A stretch of 64,000 nucleotides of DNA from Sindora glabra (taxonomy: Eukaryota; Streptophyta; Magnoliopsida; Fabales; Fabaceae), in assembly GCA_020226215.1 (NCBI GenBank), contig CM035225.1:17433868-17497867 (forward strand), written 5' to 3'. The first letter of the stretch is position 1, and each line of letters begins with the position of its first letter. Shown in pieces: positions 45,694-58,667 of this stretch. The translations under genes were made by a program, and so were the position numbers. Under the pieces are notes generated by a model. That model had not been told where the DNA came from. It did no database searches and saw only the letters and a program-made list of their open reading frames with translations.

Positions 45694-48515
45694 CTACATG
45701 AACCGGGCTAACCCACTGACTATCGAAATTGGGTAAATTACCCCTGCATCTAATAGTTTCATTATTTCCTTCTTCACAACTTCTTTCATATTAGGATTCA
45801 GCCTTCTTTGGTGTTCAATGGAGGGCTTACTGTCATCCTCCAACAATATCTTATGCATGCATATAGAAGGACTAATCCCTTTCAAATCAGAAATAGAATA
45901 CCCCAAAGCTTTCCTATGAAATCTAAGCTGCCTAAGTAATTTTTCTGTTTCCATAGCAGTTAGATTGGCATTAACTATAACAGGATAAGTGGAATGGGGT
46001 CCCAAAAATTCATACCTGAGGGAAGATGGGAGAGGTTTAAGTTCTACCTTTGGCGGTTTGTCTTCCTCGGTGGTGGTTTTGTTGGACTCCATTTCCAATT
46101 GTTCAATAGCTTTTTCAGTTTCAACCACTCCTTTTATGGCTAGACATTCTTCAAGAGGATCTTGGAGGCTTCCCTTTTGATGGTCTTCTTTCACAGCTTT
46201 GTCTAGCACATCTACCCTGCATATGGAGTCTTCACAAACAGGTAATTTGATGGATTCATTCAAATTAAATTCAACCTTCTCATCACCAACAGATAATGAC
46301 AGTCTACCATTTTTAACATCAATTAAAGCTCCAGTAGTGGCAAGAAATGGTCTACCTAAAATAATAAGGATTTGAGCATCCTCTTCCATCTCAAGGACAA
46401 CAAAGTCCACTGATATGAAAAACTTACCAACTTTGATAGGTATATCCTCAAGAATACCTACTGAATACTTTACTGAACGGTCGGCTAGTTGAAGTAAAAC
46501 CGTAGTAGGCTTCATCTCCTTAATGTTCAATCTCTTAGCAACCGTCAGTGGCATAAGGCTCACACTCGCCCCCAAATCACATAATGCCCGATCAATAGGG
46601 ACATTTCCTATAACACAAGGAACGGAGAAGCCTCCTGGATCCTTTAGCTTAGGAGGTAGTTTATTTTGGATAATGGCACTACACTCCTCAGTCAAAGCCA
46701 AAGTTTCATGCTCCTCTAACTTCCTCTTGTTGGAGAGAATGTCCTTCAAGAATTTAGCATATGAAGGCATTTGTGAAAGTGCATCAGTGAAGGGAATATT
46801 GATGTACAATTTCTTCAGCACCTCCAAGAACTTTCCAAACTGCTTATCCAGTTTAGCTTTGGCTAATCTTTGAGGATAAGGGATAGGCGGTTTGTACGGT
46901 TCTGGAGGAATATATTTTGATTTGTCTAGTAGTTCCCCTTCTTTCTCTTCAGCTTCCTTAGAAATTGAGGCCTTGTTGCCCTCCTTTTTCCCTTCTTCCA
47001 CACTTGTCTCTTTTTCAGTTTCTTGAGTGGCAATAGGATCATTCAATAATCTTCCACTCCTAAGAGTTATTGCCTTGCAATGCTCCCTTGGATTTGATTC
47101 CGGTTGAGCAGGGAGTTGGCCAAAAGCTCTTGAAGAAGATGCTGAAGCTTGTTGAGCAATTTGAGTTTCCAGCATCTTTCCATGAGTGGCCAAGGAATCT
47201 ACCTTAGAAGACAGTTGCCTAATTGAATCTTCCATGTGTCTTCCATGTTGTCTAAATTCCTCATTAGTTTTCTCTTGAGAAATAAGAAATTTCTCCAAGA
47301 GGCCTTCTAATTTTGTAGTAGAGGATGGTTGGGCTGGTGGGTTGTATGATCTTTGACCTTGGAAACTGGGTGGTGGTGGTTTGTGTGTTGTATGGTTGGG
47401 TGGGCTTGTAGGAGAAATTTGGATGATTTCTCCATGATGGATTATAAAGTTTCCAAATGGTTCACTTTGATTTTTCTGTCCAAAACCACTGTTGTTCACA
47501 TAATTCATTTGCTTAGTAAAGTCTTGGCCCAAGGTGCATTCAGCTGCAACATGCCCTGTAATTCCACAAATCTCACAAGCAATGTCAGTAGCACCTGTTG
47601 TATTCACACTGTTAACATGAAATTTGTCAAATTTGGCCATTAGAGCATCTACCTTGCTACCTAAGCTTCCTAATGCATCTACTTTAGCAGACAAATGACT
47701 AAAGGCATCTAATTCATACTTCTCTGCTGCTTTTCTTGATGGTCCCCTCTCATTTGACCATTGATCATGGTTCAAAGCCATGTCTTCAATCAGCTCATAA
47801 GCTTCATCCAATCTTTTATTCATTAAGGCACCTCCAGCTGCAGCATCCACAGTAAGTCTAGTGTTGTAATTCAAACCATTGTAAAAGGTATGAAGAACAA
47901 GCCATTTTTCTAATCCGTGATGTGGACACAGCCTTAATAGCTCTTTGTATCTATCCCAAGCATCAAACAGGGATTCTCCTTCCCTCTGAGAAAATGTAGT
48001 AATTTCGTTCCTCAATTGCGCAGTCTTGCTGGGAGGAAAGTATCTTGATAGGAAAGCCCTCAGTAGCTCTTCCCATGTGGTAATTGATCCGGCTTGTAAA
48101 AAATGTAACCAAGCTCTTGCTCTATGGCATTCGCTTGTACACCATTGATCTTTATTGTATCACAATATTCTAGGAAGATCTGGATGTGGAGGTTGGGATC
48201 CTCCATTGGCAATCCACCGAATTGGTTTTGCTGCACCATAGACAACAAAGCTGGCTTCAATTCAAAGTTATTGGCCTCAACAGCAGGCCTCCTTATGCTG
48301 GACTGAAGACCAGTGGCATCGGGTGCTGCAAACTCTCTAAGTGATCTATTGTCCATGTCTTGAATTTCTGGTTCAGTATGGATTTCTTCTTGGATGTGAA
48401 TTGACTGCTGCTCTCTTCTTCTCCTATGCAAAGTTCTTTCAATTTCTGGATCGAAGTCAAGAATTCCTTCGAGACTTCTTCGCATATACAAAGATTTTCT
48501 GCACAATGATTAAGT
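45694..48515 (-). pseudogene. Athila gag and protease
   Basis: The longest open frame of the window (773 codons, 48015-45694) plus an upstream gag part in another frame (48506-48060), so a frameshift lies near 48050. Gag shows ELKPALLSMVQQNQFGGLP, SLFDAWDRYKELLRLCPHHG, AAAGGALMNKRLDEAYELIE and one zinc knuckle, CEICGITGHVAAEC. After a Pro/Gln-rich linker comes the protease with DLGASVSLMP (about residue 485) in place of the usual D-S/T-G-A, and ILGRPFLATTGALIDV further on. The C-terminal part leads into reverse transcriptase (KILLEDDSKPSIEHQRRLNP) and ends by frameshift at 45694. Gag forms the particle and protease cuts the polyprotein. Confidence 0.9.
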
Positions 48516-48659
48516 AGCACTAAAACAGAACAAGGTGAGAAAGAAATGTTGTATAAAAAAGTAAGAAAAAATTAAAACAAGATGAATTATGAAGTAAAGG
48601 AAAAAGAATTGCCTAGTCTAATTCACTTAAAACTTGTGGTTAATATTAACTGGATACAA

Positions 48660-48677
48660 TCCCCGGCAACGACGCCA
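48660..48677 (-). other. Athila primer-binding site
   Basis: On the minus strand TGGCGTCGTTGCCGGGGA, six bases after the LTR end. It differs by one base from the TGGCGCCGTTGCCGGGGA site usual in Athila elements, which is assigned to a tRNA-Asp primer. Confidence 0.85.
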
Positions 48678-48683
48678 AAAACT

Positions 48684-50163
48684 TGACCTCTAAATTCCGC
48701 AAGTGCACGGGTTAAGTCTAGTTATAGTATAAAAGATTATCGTTCTCCACAGGGATTGTAGGTTGAGTACTAACTGAATCTCAAGTAAATTATCTAGGCG
48801 GATCAATTGAGAGTGTGAATTAAGAATTAAATGCAAAACAAAGCTTAACTATCAAAATAAGGTTTGATTCAATGGAATAAAAGCGTACTTAGCTTAAAGA
48901 TCCCTTGTACATTTCATTATGGAATGAATTCACTTCTCTAACTTGATTTACTGTTAATTATGATTGCTGGATAGTCAAAATTAAGCTATACCTCATTGCA
49001 AGGCTACTAGCTACTAACCAAAGATTAAGTGCCCAGAATTACTCTAGTAATCACTCATCTAGGTTGCATTAACTTACTTAGAATCCATTCTTGGACATTT
49101 CATCGTGTGCAAAAGAATACAATCAGCTTAATTTCTAAGTCTAATTGATATCCCCAATGATCATGCAAGATCTGATTAATCAATTGGTCATTTCAACCTA
49201 GAATCAATTAACCCATAATAGAAATCCAATACTCCGAATATATTGGCTTGTTCCAGACAAAACAGCAAAATCAAATCATAATTCGACAGTAAATCAAGCT
49301 AGATTATATAAAATTCAGTTCTATAACTCCATGAACAAGTTCACCTAAGCTAAGCACAAAGGTTTAGTGTGAGAACATTACAAGATCAGAAGAAAACAAG
49401 AAAACAGAGAGGGAAGTCAAACAATCCATGAAGATCTACAAATTTCTTGCTTGATTCTTCAATTCCTTGCTTGAATCCGTGTTAGAAGGCGCCTTTGGTG
49501 AGTTTTAGTCTCTCCTAGGGCTTCTCCCAGCAGCTCTCCTTGTTAATTCTCCGTTTCTCCTCTCCCCCTGCAAGATCTCGCGCAAAACTTATATTTTTGA
49601 TGTACACGGGGTCCAACACGGCACGTGTTGTACCCCGTGTTTCTCAACGAAAGTTTGAACAGCAAGAAACACATTGTGTGACACGCCCCGTGTTCTTTAA
49701 CGAATTGTCAAACAGTAATGTACACGGGGTAGTACACGGCCTATGTTCTACCCCGTGTTCTTCAACGAAGACTGATCAGCATATTACACGGGGTGTGACA
49801 CCCCCCGTGTTCTTCAGGAGCAAATGGCAGAAATATACACGGGTTTGACACGACCCGTGTTCAAATTCGTGTTCTTCTCTGGATGACTCAGTGAAGTCTT
49901 GAAGTAGTCCAGAACGAAACACGGCCCTGAACACGGGGTTCAACATTGCTCGTGTTCTTTGCTGAGTGAACAATCTTGCTCCAATGCTTCATGATTTGAA
50001 TGGTTTTGCCCCTGAATTCTTTTCTAATGCTCATATGTGTCATTTCATGACCTGAAAACAAAATATAGAGCATCTAAGTGTCCTTTTCAATTAATTTGCA
50101 CAAAATACTAAGTAAATAAGTGGATGAAACACATAGAATTTAGGTGTATTTGTGCACTTATCA
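48684..50163 (-). mobile_element. Athila 5' LTR (complete)
   Basis: 1480 bp with TG...CA ends: on the minus strand it begins TGATAAGTGCAC and ends GTAGAGGTCA-like at the primer site side (plus strand TGACCTCTAAATTCC). The plus-strand region GCAAGTGCACGGGTTAAG near its left edge is typical of this family. It carries the palindrome array at 49604-49957, including a CACGTG word near 49623. Confidence 0.9.
49604..49957. repeat. ACACGG...CCGTGT palindrome array in the 5' LTR
   Basis: Counterpart of 37829-38180, with the same number and order of units. Several arms differ by single transitions (for example CGGCCCGTG against CGGCACGTG, and CACGGCCCATG against CACGGCCTATG). Confidence 0.85.
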
Positions 50164-50196
50164 TGCACGATTTTGCGTAGTGGAAGAAATTTAAAC

Positions 50197-53100
50197 ATGG
50201 CTACCAGTGGTTCAAATAGATGAGGCTCTGGTAATAATTCAAATGTCAAGAATAATGAAGGAACTAATGGGAATAATGATTCTAACTCAAATCAAAGCAA
50301 TGTTCTTAATCCTGTTATCTCTAGACTGATAGTTATAGGAAATCCACAAGATCATCCTATAATATCTTAGATTGGCCAAATCCCATCGAATCTAGATGAG
50401 AATCATAGGAATTTGAACGTTGATATTTACAATCCTTTATATGGTTTACCTTAGGGATTTATTCCCAGAAAGGTTGCACAAACTATAGGGACTACTTTGA
50501 TAGTAGTTTCAGATCTGATTGTTTCAACGATTTCTCCAGTGGGACCTTTGAGACATTCAAATCTGAATGCAAATGGAAATGATATGTTTTAATTTAGCAT
50601 GTTAGGGAACATGCCTATTGGATCGCAAAGTATGTCTAGGGAATTTGTTCCATCATCGACATCTTTTACAGGTGCTGCATTTCATTTCATACGTCAACAA
50701 ATGGACGAGAGTAACCATGATATGGTAAATATGTTGTCTCACCAATTGACGAGTGTTATTAATCCTATGGTGGAGTCAATCAATACCAATTATTTACTAT
50801 TAGCAAGACAAATGAGTCAAATCGTGGACGTCCTTGGTGCACTTGTAGACCCTATTATCAATCAAGTGGCAAACGTAGTATTTGCAAACACAAGGCAAGC
50901 CAATGCGACATCTACAAATGTTTATGCATAATAATGTAATGCAGGAGCCACCTGCTAATCTTGGACACAAAAATGTAGTGCCCTTGAACCCAGTTCGAAA
51001 TCAAAACTTGGCAGCAGATCCTAATGTCCTTAATAATAATGTGGTTCTAGTTAATAGGAACCAAAACCTTGATAATATTCTAAATCAAGTTAGGCACAAT
51101 GTTATAGAGGGCATTAAAATATAGTCAATGTTGTGGAATGAGTGCTAAATTAACATGGTTTTAATGTAGGCTATGCAAATAACCCATATTTTGTATCAGC
51201 CTTTCCTAAGAATGTTTTACAAACTAAAATACCTAGGGATTGGAAAATCCCTAAGTTTAATAAGTTTGCTAGTGAAATCAGAGAATCCATAGTTGAGCAT
51301 ATTGCTCGTTATCAAATCGAATGTGGTGATCTTGTCAATAATGAAAATCTAAAAATGAAATATTTTCGAAGTTCATTGACTAAAGATGCTTTTACTTGAT
51401 TTACTAATTTACCACCTAATTCGATTCATACTTGGAATCAATTAGAAAGGAGTTTTCACAAACAATTTTTTAGGGGTGAAACCAAGGTAAGTTTAATGGA
51501 TTTGTTAAGTAGTAAAAGAATGTAAAATGAATATATTGATGATTATCTGAATAGATTCAGGTAGATGAAGGTTAAATGCTTTATTGAAGTACCAGAACAC
51601 GAGTTAGTTCAAATGGCTACAAGTGGGTTTGATTATTCTATTCGAAAGAAGTTGATTAATCAACAATTTAGAGATATGGCCCAACTAGCAAATAAAGTAA
51701 GGCAAATCGAATAACTTAAGTTTGAAAAAGATAAATATCGGAGAGTTAAGAAACCAGTTCAAAGAGATAAGATTGCTTATGTAGATATATTTGATCATGA
51801 AATTGAGAATGATAATAATGAAGATGATGATGTTGATGTCAAAACTAATAATGAAATAAATATTGTTGAATTAAAGCCTGGACCTCCTTATGTATGTACT
51901 TCTTTAAAACCATATGAGTCTAAGGGCAATTCAAAATTTTTGAGAAAGCAAGATTATAGTTTCGATATTACTAAAGCTGATCAAATATTTGATATTTTAC
52001 TTAAAGATAAATAGATAGTATTGTCTGATGATAATAAATTTTCGACTATAAAACAAAGAAAGGGTATAAAATATTGTAAATATCATCATGTTTATGGCCA
52101 TTGGACTAACCATTGTGTGCGTTTCAGGGATATGATTCAAAAAGCAATCAAAGAAGGCAGACTGAAATTTGAAGAAAAATCAAAGCCTACTATGAAAGTT
52201 GACTTTGATCCTTAAGAGGTCTCGGCCAATTAGGTTGAGCCTCTCGAAATCAACATGGTGAATGTCCATGTTTAGGATATTCAACATGATGTTGAATTTT
52301 CTATAGAAGAATATGAAAAAGAAGTAAAGGATATTTATCCCAAAGCTGCAAAATCTCTATTAGAATTTTTACTAAGGAAAAAAGATTCTGATAATAAAGT
52401 AACTCTTTACCCAAAATGTAGTGCAGTCTTTGATAAGTCTGCTACAAAGGCATTTGAAGAGTCTGAGTTCAAAAAGAGTATGAAGCAATTCATAAGTTGA
52501 ACAAAGATTAGGCTTCTGGCTCGAAACCAGAATTCAAGACTATGCCTGTCAAGAGCAAGAACTTTGTGCCTCCTTTGAATGTACCTCCAAACAAGTGGAT
52601 AAGGGGAATAAATAAGATTGAGAATTGGCAAGGGGCTAAAGTAGGAAAGGTGTATCAATACTAGGGACCTAAATTTCCAGAGCATATTCCTAGCTCGTCA
52701 AAGTACTATTGTTCTGGAAATCCCCTTATAACCAAGACTCAATCGTGAAGGGCACAGAGATTTAAAAAAGCTACTTGTGAAAATATATAAATTGTGGAGA
52801 GGGAAACTCAGAACAAAAGATCTTACTATTATATTCTACAAAAGAATTCTGTATGATAAAGCATGAAACAGAAGGAGATCATACATGAGAATGAAGATAG
52901 TATGATTACAAACTCTTTCGAATCCGAATTTGCTGATGATCTAGAAGATATTTGCGGCACGATTTCTATCCTACCAGCTGAAAATGCAAAGGAGTATAAT
53001 CAAGGTTAAGATGAAGATCTTGATGAAGAAGACTTTGAAGGAAACGAGGCTCTGAAGGAACCTACTTTGGTCACATATACAGCTCGAATCCTTCTTAAAG

Positions 53101-56100
53101 AGAATTCTACAATATTTGATAAGCCAACTGAGAAGATGAAGAATCATTTAAAGCCTCTTTTCATTAAGGTTGAGGCTGATGGTAAAGTTATTCATAGAAT
53201 GTTGGTTAATGGCAGTGCTACAATTAATTTGATACCAAAGACAATAATGAAGAAGCTAGACAAAATACAAGAAGATCTACTTCCTTATAACATGGTAATC
53301 ATTTATTTCAATGGTAAGACTTCGAAGTCAGAATGATTGCTAGCTTTAAATGTTCAGGTTGGGTCGATGATTCGACCTACTATCTTCATTATTGTTCCTT
53401 CAAAGGCCAATTATAATCTACTTCTGGGTAAAGAATGGATTCATGGTGCAGGGTCAGTACCTTCAACTTTGCATAAGAAAATGTTCATATGGGATATAGA
53501 AGGAAATTTAGAAGTAGTGGAAGTTGAAGATTCTTCTTTTCAAGTTGAAACCAATCTGATGGAATTCGAGAAATGTCTTTCCTATATTGGACCTTACCAG
53601 ATGGATAGCATGGAGCATCTAGCAACAAGATCCAAGGTTCTTACTACTATGTATCTTCGACCTGAAGTTGAGTTTATTTTAAAGTATGAGTAACCATAGG
53701 GTGACATTGAAGTAGCTTTCAATGAATTGAAATTAATATGAATATTTCAAGCTATTTAGATTGAATTTCAGCCTACGTGGCCGAACAAAGGTTTGAAATG
53801 GCCATGAGGGCCGATTCAATTCCAGAATCTGTTGATGAAGTTAATATGAATATTTCAAACTACTTAGCTCGAATTTCGGCCTATATGGCCGAAAAAAGGG
53901 TTCAAACGGCCATAAGGGCCAGTTTAGTTTCAAAATCTTTTGAACAAAAAGAAGAATTGATTTGTGAAGTTAAAGAAAGTTCGAAAGATCTTATTCGAGA
54001 TCAATCCGAAAAGGTTGAAATTCAAGAGAAAAGTATTGAAAGGCTTGACTGTATTTTTGATGACTCACCACTCGGGTTCGAGATGTCTTTACCTCATGAA
54101 ATAAAGAAGATGGAGGCACAAGATCCTCTTGAGGAAATAAATTTGGGTGATGGAACAAAGTTAAGACCTACTTATATCAATAAATATATCGATCAAGCCT
54201 TGAAGAAAAAGATAATTGAATTGTTGAAGGAATTAAAAGATTGCTTCGCTTGGACTATAATGAGATGCCTGGATTGGATTGAAGTTTAATGGAGCATACA
54301 CTGCCAATTTATCCTGGAAAGAGGCCAGTAAAGTAGCCACCAAGGCAATTTGCACTAGAAATTATTTTGAAAATCAAAGAAGAAATCGAAAGACTATTGA
54401 GAGCGAAGTTTATTTGAACAACCAGGTACACTGACTGGATTTCTAATATAGTTCCTGTAATTAAAAAGAATGGAACTCTAAGGGTTTGTGTAGATTTTTG
54501 AAATTTAAATTTGGCAACTCCTAAAGATGAATATCCTATATCAATTGCTGATATGTTAATTGATTCAGTAGCCGAAAATGAAATATTAAGTTTATTAGAT
54601 GGATATTCTAGTTATAACCAGATATTCATTACCAAAGAAGACATATCGAAAACTGCTTTTTGATGTCCTAGTGCAATCGACACTTATGAATGATTAGTGA
54701 TGCCTTTTTGCCTTAAGAATGCTAGTGCAACATATCAGTGGGCTATGAATACAATTTTTCATGACTTGATTAGAAAATTTATGCAAGTTTATATAGACAA
54801 TATTGTTATCAAGTCGAAATTGAAAAATGATTATATAAACCATTCAAGACAAGTTTTTGAGAAGATGAGAAAACATGGTCTAAAAATGAATCCAATTAAA
54901 TGTGCTTTTGGTGTTTCTGCAAGAAAATTTCTTAGATTTTTAATTTAGAAAAAAGGGGTTGAAGTTGATAAAAAAAATGAAGGCTATTTTAGAAACTTCG
55001 CCACCTTTGAATAAAAAGCAATTGCAATCTTTGCTAGGCAAGATTAACTTTTTAAGGAGATTTATCTCAAATCTATCTGGTAGAACAAAAATTTTCTCAC
55101 CTTTGTTGAGATTGAAAAAGGAAGAAGAATTTCGATAGGAAGATGTACACCAAAAAGCATTTGAAGATATAAAGCATTATTTGATGAATCCTTCTATCAT
55201 GACCTCTCTTGAAAAAGGAAGACCTTTAAAGTTATATGTTTCTGCTTCTAAATATACTATAGGTAGTATGTTAGCTCAAGAAGATAAAAATGGTATCAAA
55301 AGAGCTATTTATTATCTAAGTAGGATATTAAATGATGCCAAAAGTAGGTATTGTACTATTGAGAAATTATGTCTTTGCTTATAATTCTCATGTACTAAGC
55401 TAAAACATTACATCAAACCTTTTGATGTGATTGTAATTTCTCATTATGATATAATAAAGTACATGTTATGGAAACCTATACTCCATAGTAGAGTTGGCAA
55501 ATAAGCTTTAGCATTGACTGAATATTCTTTGAAATATATGCCCTTGAAATCCATGAAAGGTCAAATGGTTGCTGATTTTTTGGCTGGCCATTCTTTAGAT
55601 AAAAAATTAATGAAATCAATGAAATTATGTGGGATTAAAACCTTGGAAATTATATTTCGATGGTTCTAGGCATCAAAATGGAATAAGAATTGGAATTATG
55701 ATTATTTCCCTTAAAGGGTATCCTACCAAGTTAATGTTTGAAATAAAAATGCCTTGTTCAAATAATGAAGCTAAATTTGAAGCTCTTCTTGTTGGGCTTG
55801 AAACTTTAAGGTCATTTCGAGCAAGAAATGTAATTATTCACGGTGATTCTCAATTGATAGTTAAACAAATTACTCAAGAATATAAATGCATAAGTGAAAA
55901 TTTAGTATGATATTTTACTCGAGTTATCTAACTACTGCAAGAATTTGATGAATTCATCATTGAACATATCCTAAGATTGCAAAATTGTGAAGCTAATGAG
56001 TTGGCACAAATAGCATCAGGTTACAAAGTTTCGAATGAAACTTGGAATAAGCTAATTGAAATAAGAAATAAGTATGCTATAAAAGAGCTTGAAATACTTC

Positions 56101-57388
56101 AAATAAGTTTGATTTCAAATGATGATTGGAGAAAACCAATTATCAAATACTTAGAAAACTCCAATTCGATTACAGATTGAAAGATGAAATATAAACTTTG
56201 CACTATATGATCCTTGGTGATAAACTTTATAAGAAATTAGTAGATGGAAATTTACTAAGGTGTTTGGGAGAAACTGAAGCTTTTATAGCTCTAATTGAAG
56301 TTCATGAAGGGATTTGTGGTGCACACCAAGCTAGTGAAAAAATAAAATGGATGCTGCAAAGATAAAGAGTTTGTTGGCCTTCAATGATAAAAGATTGCCA
56401 TGAATATACAAGATCATGTGAACAATGCCAAAAACATGGAAATATTCAACATGTGCTAGCAAGTGATTTACATTCTATTATAAAACCTTAGCCATTTAGA
56501 GGATGGGCTTTAGATTTAATTAGCCAGATTCATCCGGCGTCTTCAAAAGGCCATTGGTATATTTTAGTGGCAATTGATTATTTTACGAAATAGGTCGAAG
56601 CTATTCCCTTGAAGGATGTTGAACAGAGGGATATAATCGATTTTATCGAAGAACATATTGTATTTTGATTTGGTATACCTGAAGCTTTGACAACTGATCA
56701 AGGTACAATTTTTACTAGGAAGAAAGTAATTCAATATGCTAAATCAAGAGATATAAAATTGATTAATTCGACCCTATATTATACACAAGCCAATGGTCAA
56801 GTTGAGGCAGCCAACAAAACAATTATTGCCTTAATTAAAAAGCATGTTAGGCAAAAGCCCAAGAATTGGCACGAGATACTTAGCCAAATTTTGTACGCAT
56901 ATAGAAATTCTCCTAAAGAGGCTACAAGAACATTTCCTTATAGGTTAGTTTATGGCCATGATGCTATTTTGCCTATAGAAATTAATTTTTAGTCTATAAG
57001 ATTACAAAAATAGAATGAGTTACTGGTTGAACATTATTGGAATTTAATGTTTGATGAGTTAAATGATTTAGATGATGAAAGGTTGTTGACTCTGGAAAAT
57101 ATTATTCGACAGAAGGAAAGGATTTCTCGATTTTATGATAAGAAAGTTAAATCAAAAACTTTGAATGTTGGTGACTTGGTGTGAAAGGTTATATTACCAA
57201 TAGAGAGAAAATTGAAGAAATTCAGGAAATGGTCTCTAAATTGGGAAGGACCATTCGAAATCAAGAAGGTATTTACTAATAACTCCTATTCGATTCGAGA
57301 TCTAGCCATGGCTAATTGAATAATGTCAATAAATAGTAAACATTTAAAAATGTATAGACCAATAATTCATGAAATCAGAATAACTGTT
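50197..57388 (+). pseudogene. Tat gag-pol polyprotein, degenerate
   Basis: Gag starts MATSGSNR, with GAAFHFIRQQMDES near 50670, WNQLERSFHKQFF near 51440 and a knuckle-like KYCKYHHVYGHWTNHCVRF near 52075. Protease is near 53190 (MLVNGSATINLIP). Reverse transcriptase spans about 54330-54950 (LRVCVDF, LLDGYSSYNQI, MPFCLKNASATYQ, VYIDNIVIKSK). RNase H is near 55200-55380, and a second RNase H lies at 55629-55900 (LYFDGSRHQNG, CSNNEAKFEALLVGLE, IHGDSQLIVKQI). The integrase finger is near 56310-56450 (CEQCQKHGNI) and the core near 56510-56990 (GWALDLISQIHP, TTDQGTIFTRK, NGQVEAANKT). Catalytic Asp is Asn in protease (NGSA) and in the polymerase box (YIDN). Dozens of stops, nearly all explainable by one transition, plus several frameshifts make it inactive. 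Confidence 0.88.
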
Positions 57389-57525
57389 TAAAAGCAGTTT
57401 GATAGTTGACATGCATAATGATCAAATGAAAATAAAAGAAGCTTTTCATAAAAAATTGTCTCGAATTTTTCCAAACTCCATTTTTAAAATTGTTTCAGTT
57501 TAAGCATGAGAATGCTTCAAGGCTT

Positions 57526-58604
57526 TTAACTTTCTATTTTGATTAGACAATCTCTCACATGATGATTCACGTCTTCGATCTGCAAAGTAATGTTAGACTT
57601 TACTTTTGCACAATTGTGGTAACAATCTTCAAGCAAGCTTTTTTCATTTCTGGCCTCTTCGAGCAATCTTTCAAGGTTTTGGATTCCGGCATCAACTTCA
57701 GCCATCTTTTGATTTCCAACCTTGATTGAGCTTTCGGCTTTCATGATGGTTGAATTAAAATCTTTTAATTTCTCCACTTGAGTTTTTCAAAGATCTTCAA
57801 TTTCGATTAGTAATTTATCCGTCTCAAGTGCGATCTTCAAATTGCTCTCGAATTGTACCAACCAGTTCAAAAACTTTATGATATGAGCAAATTGGAGAAC
57901 ATTCGACCTGGCTAGATGATCATTAATTTTCAAAAGTAAAGCTTGCAAATTTAATAGGAAGTCTTAATCAACTGAAAGTTTGTTGAGGAAATTTTCTTCA
58001 ACCACTATATTCTTTAAATGGTTAATTAATTGGTCCAGTTCTGGACTAGCAACTTCTGTTAACTCCATATGAGTTATAGATTGTTGAGATTTTGAAGACA
58101 GAGAGATAGTCTCTGCGATTAACTGGTCCATTGCTGCTAGAGGATCATCTTTGATAAATTTGTTCAAGAACTCAACATCCATAATAGTGAAAGTCTGCAT
58201 ATCAGAAGCTACTTCGCCCACTAAGACTTCAAATCTTTCAATTTGTTTCGTAGGAGAAGAATCAGAAGTACTTGAAGCCTTATATTGTTCTTCGTTCGAG
58301 TGAGCATTTTCAGATAGAACATTATGATTTAAGCTTTGAGAAGGTACCCTCAGCTCTGTCCTTTCTTCTTCCAGATTTCATTCCTTTGAAATAAGAGACA
58401 CTATATGAAATGTTAGTGGAGATTGTTCATCCAGATCAATCCCCTTAGATTTATCAGACTCTGGTGCAGTATCTCGAATTACCTCTTTAGAATGGGGGTT
58501 CTAATTCAAAACATTTTTAGTCTCTTCAGAGACTTTTGCTCTCTTCTTTGAAGAACTATTCTCTGATTCTGAACTAGAATCCAAAGCTACAATTTGATAC
58601 AAAA

Positions 58605-58667
<63 letters not shown>

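Larger units (their letters stand above)
37007..50163 (-). mobile_element. Athila-type Ty3/gypsy retrotransposon
   Basis: The whole element lies on the minus strand, about 13.2 kb as present. It has a 5' LTR at 48684-50163, primer-binding site at 48660-48677, gag and pol down to about 43233, a palindrome array at 42381-42909, an env-position ORF at 40307-41431, a long 3' untranslated region, a polypurine tract at 38387-38400, and a 3' LTR at 37007-38386 truncated by the gap. The Athila assignment rests on the TGGCG...GCCGGGGA primer site, a gag with the PALLSMVQQNQFGG motif, a single RNase H, and an extra ORF downstream of integrase. Target duplications cannot be checked because the left flank is missing. 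The LTRs look very similar by eye. Confidence 0.9.
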
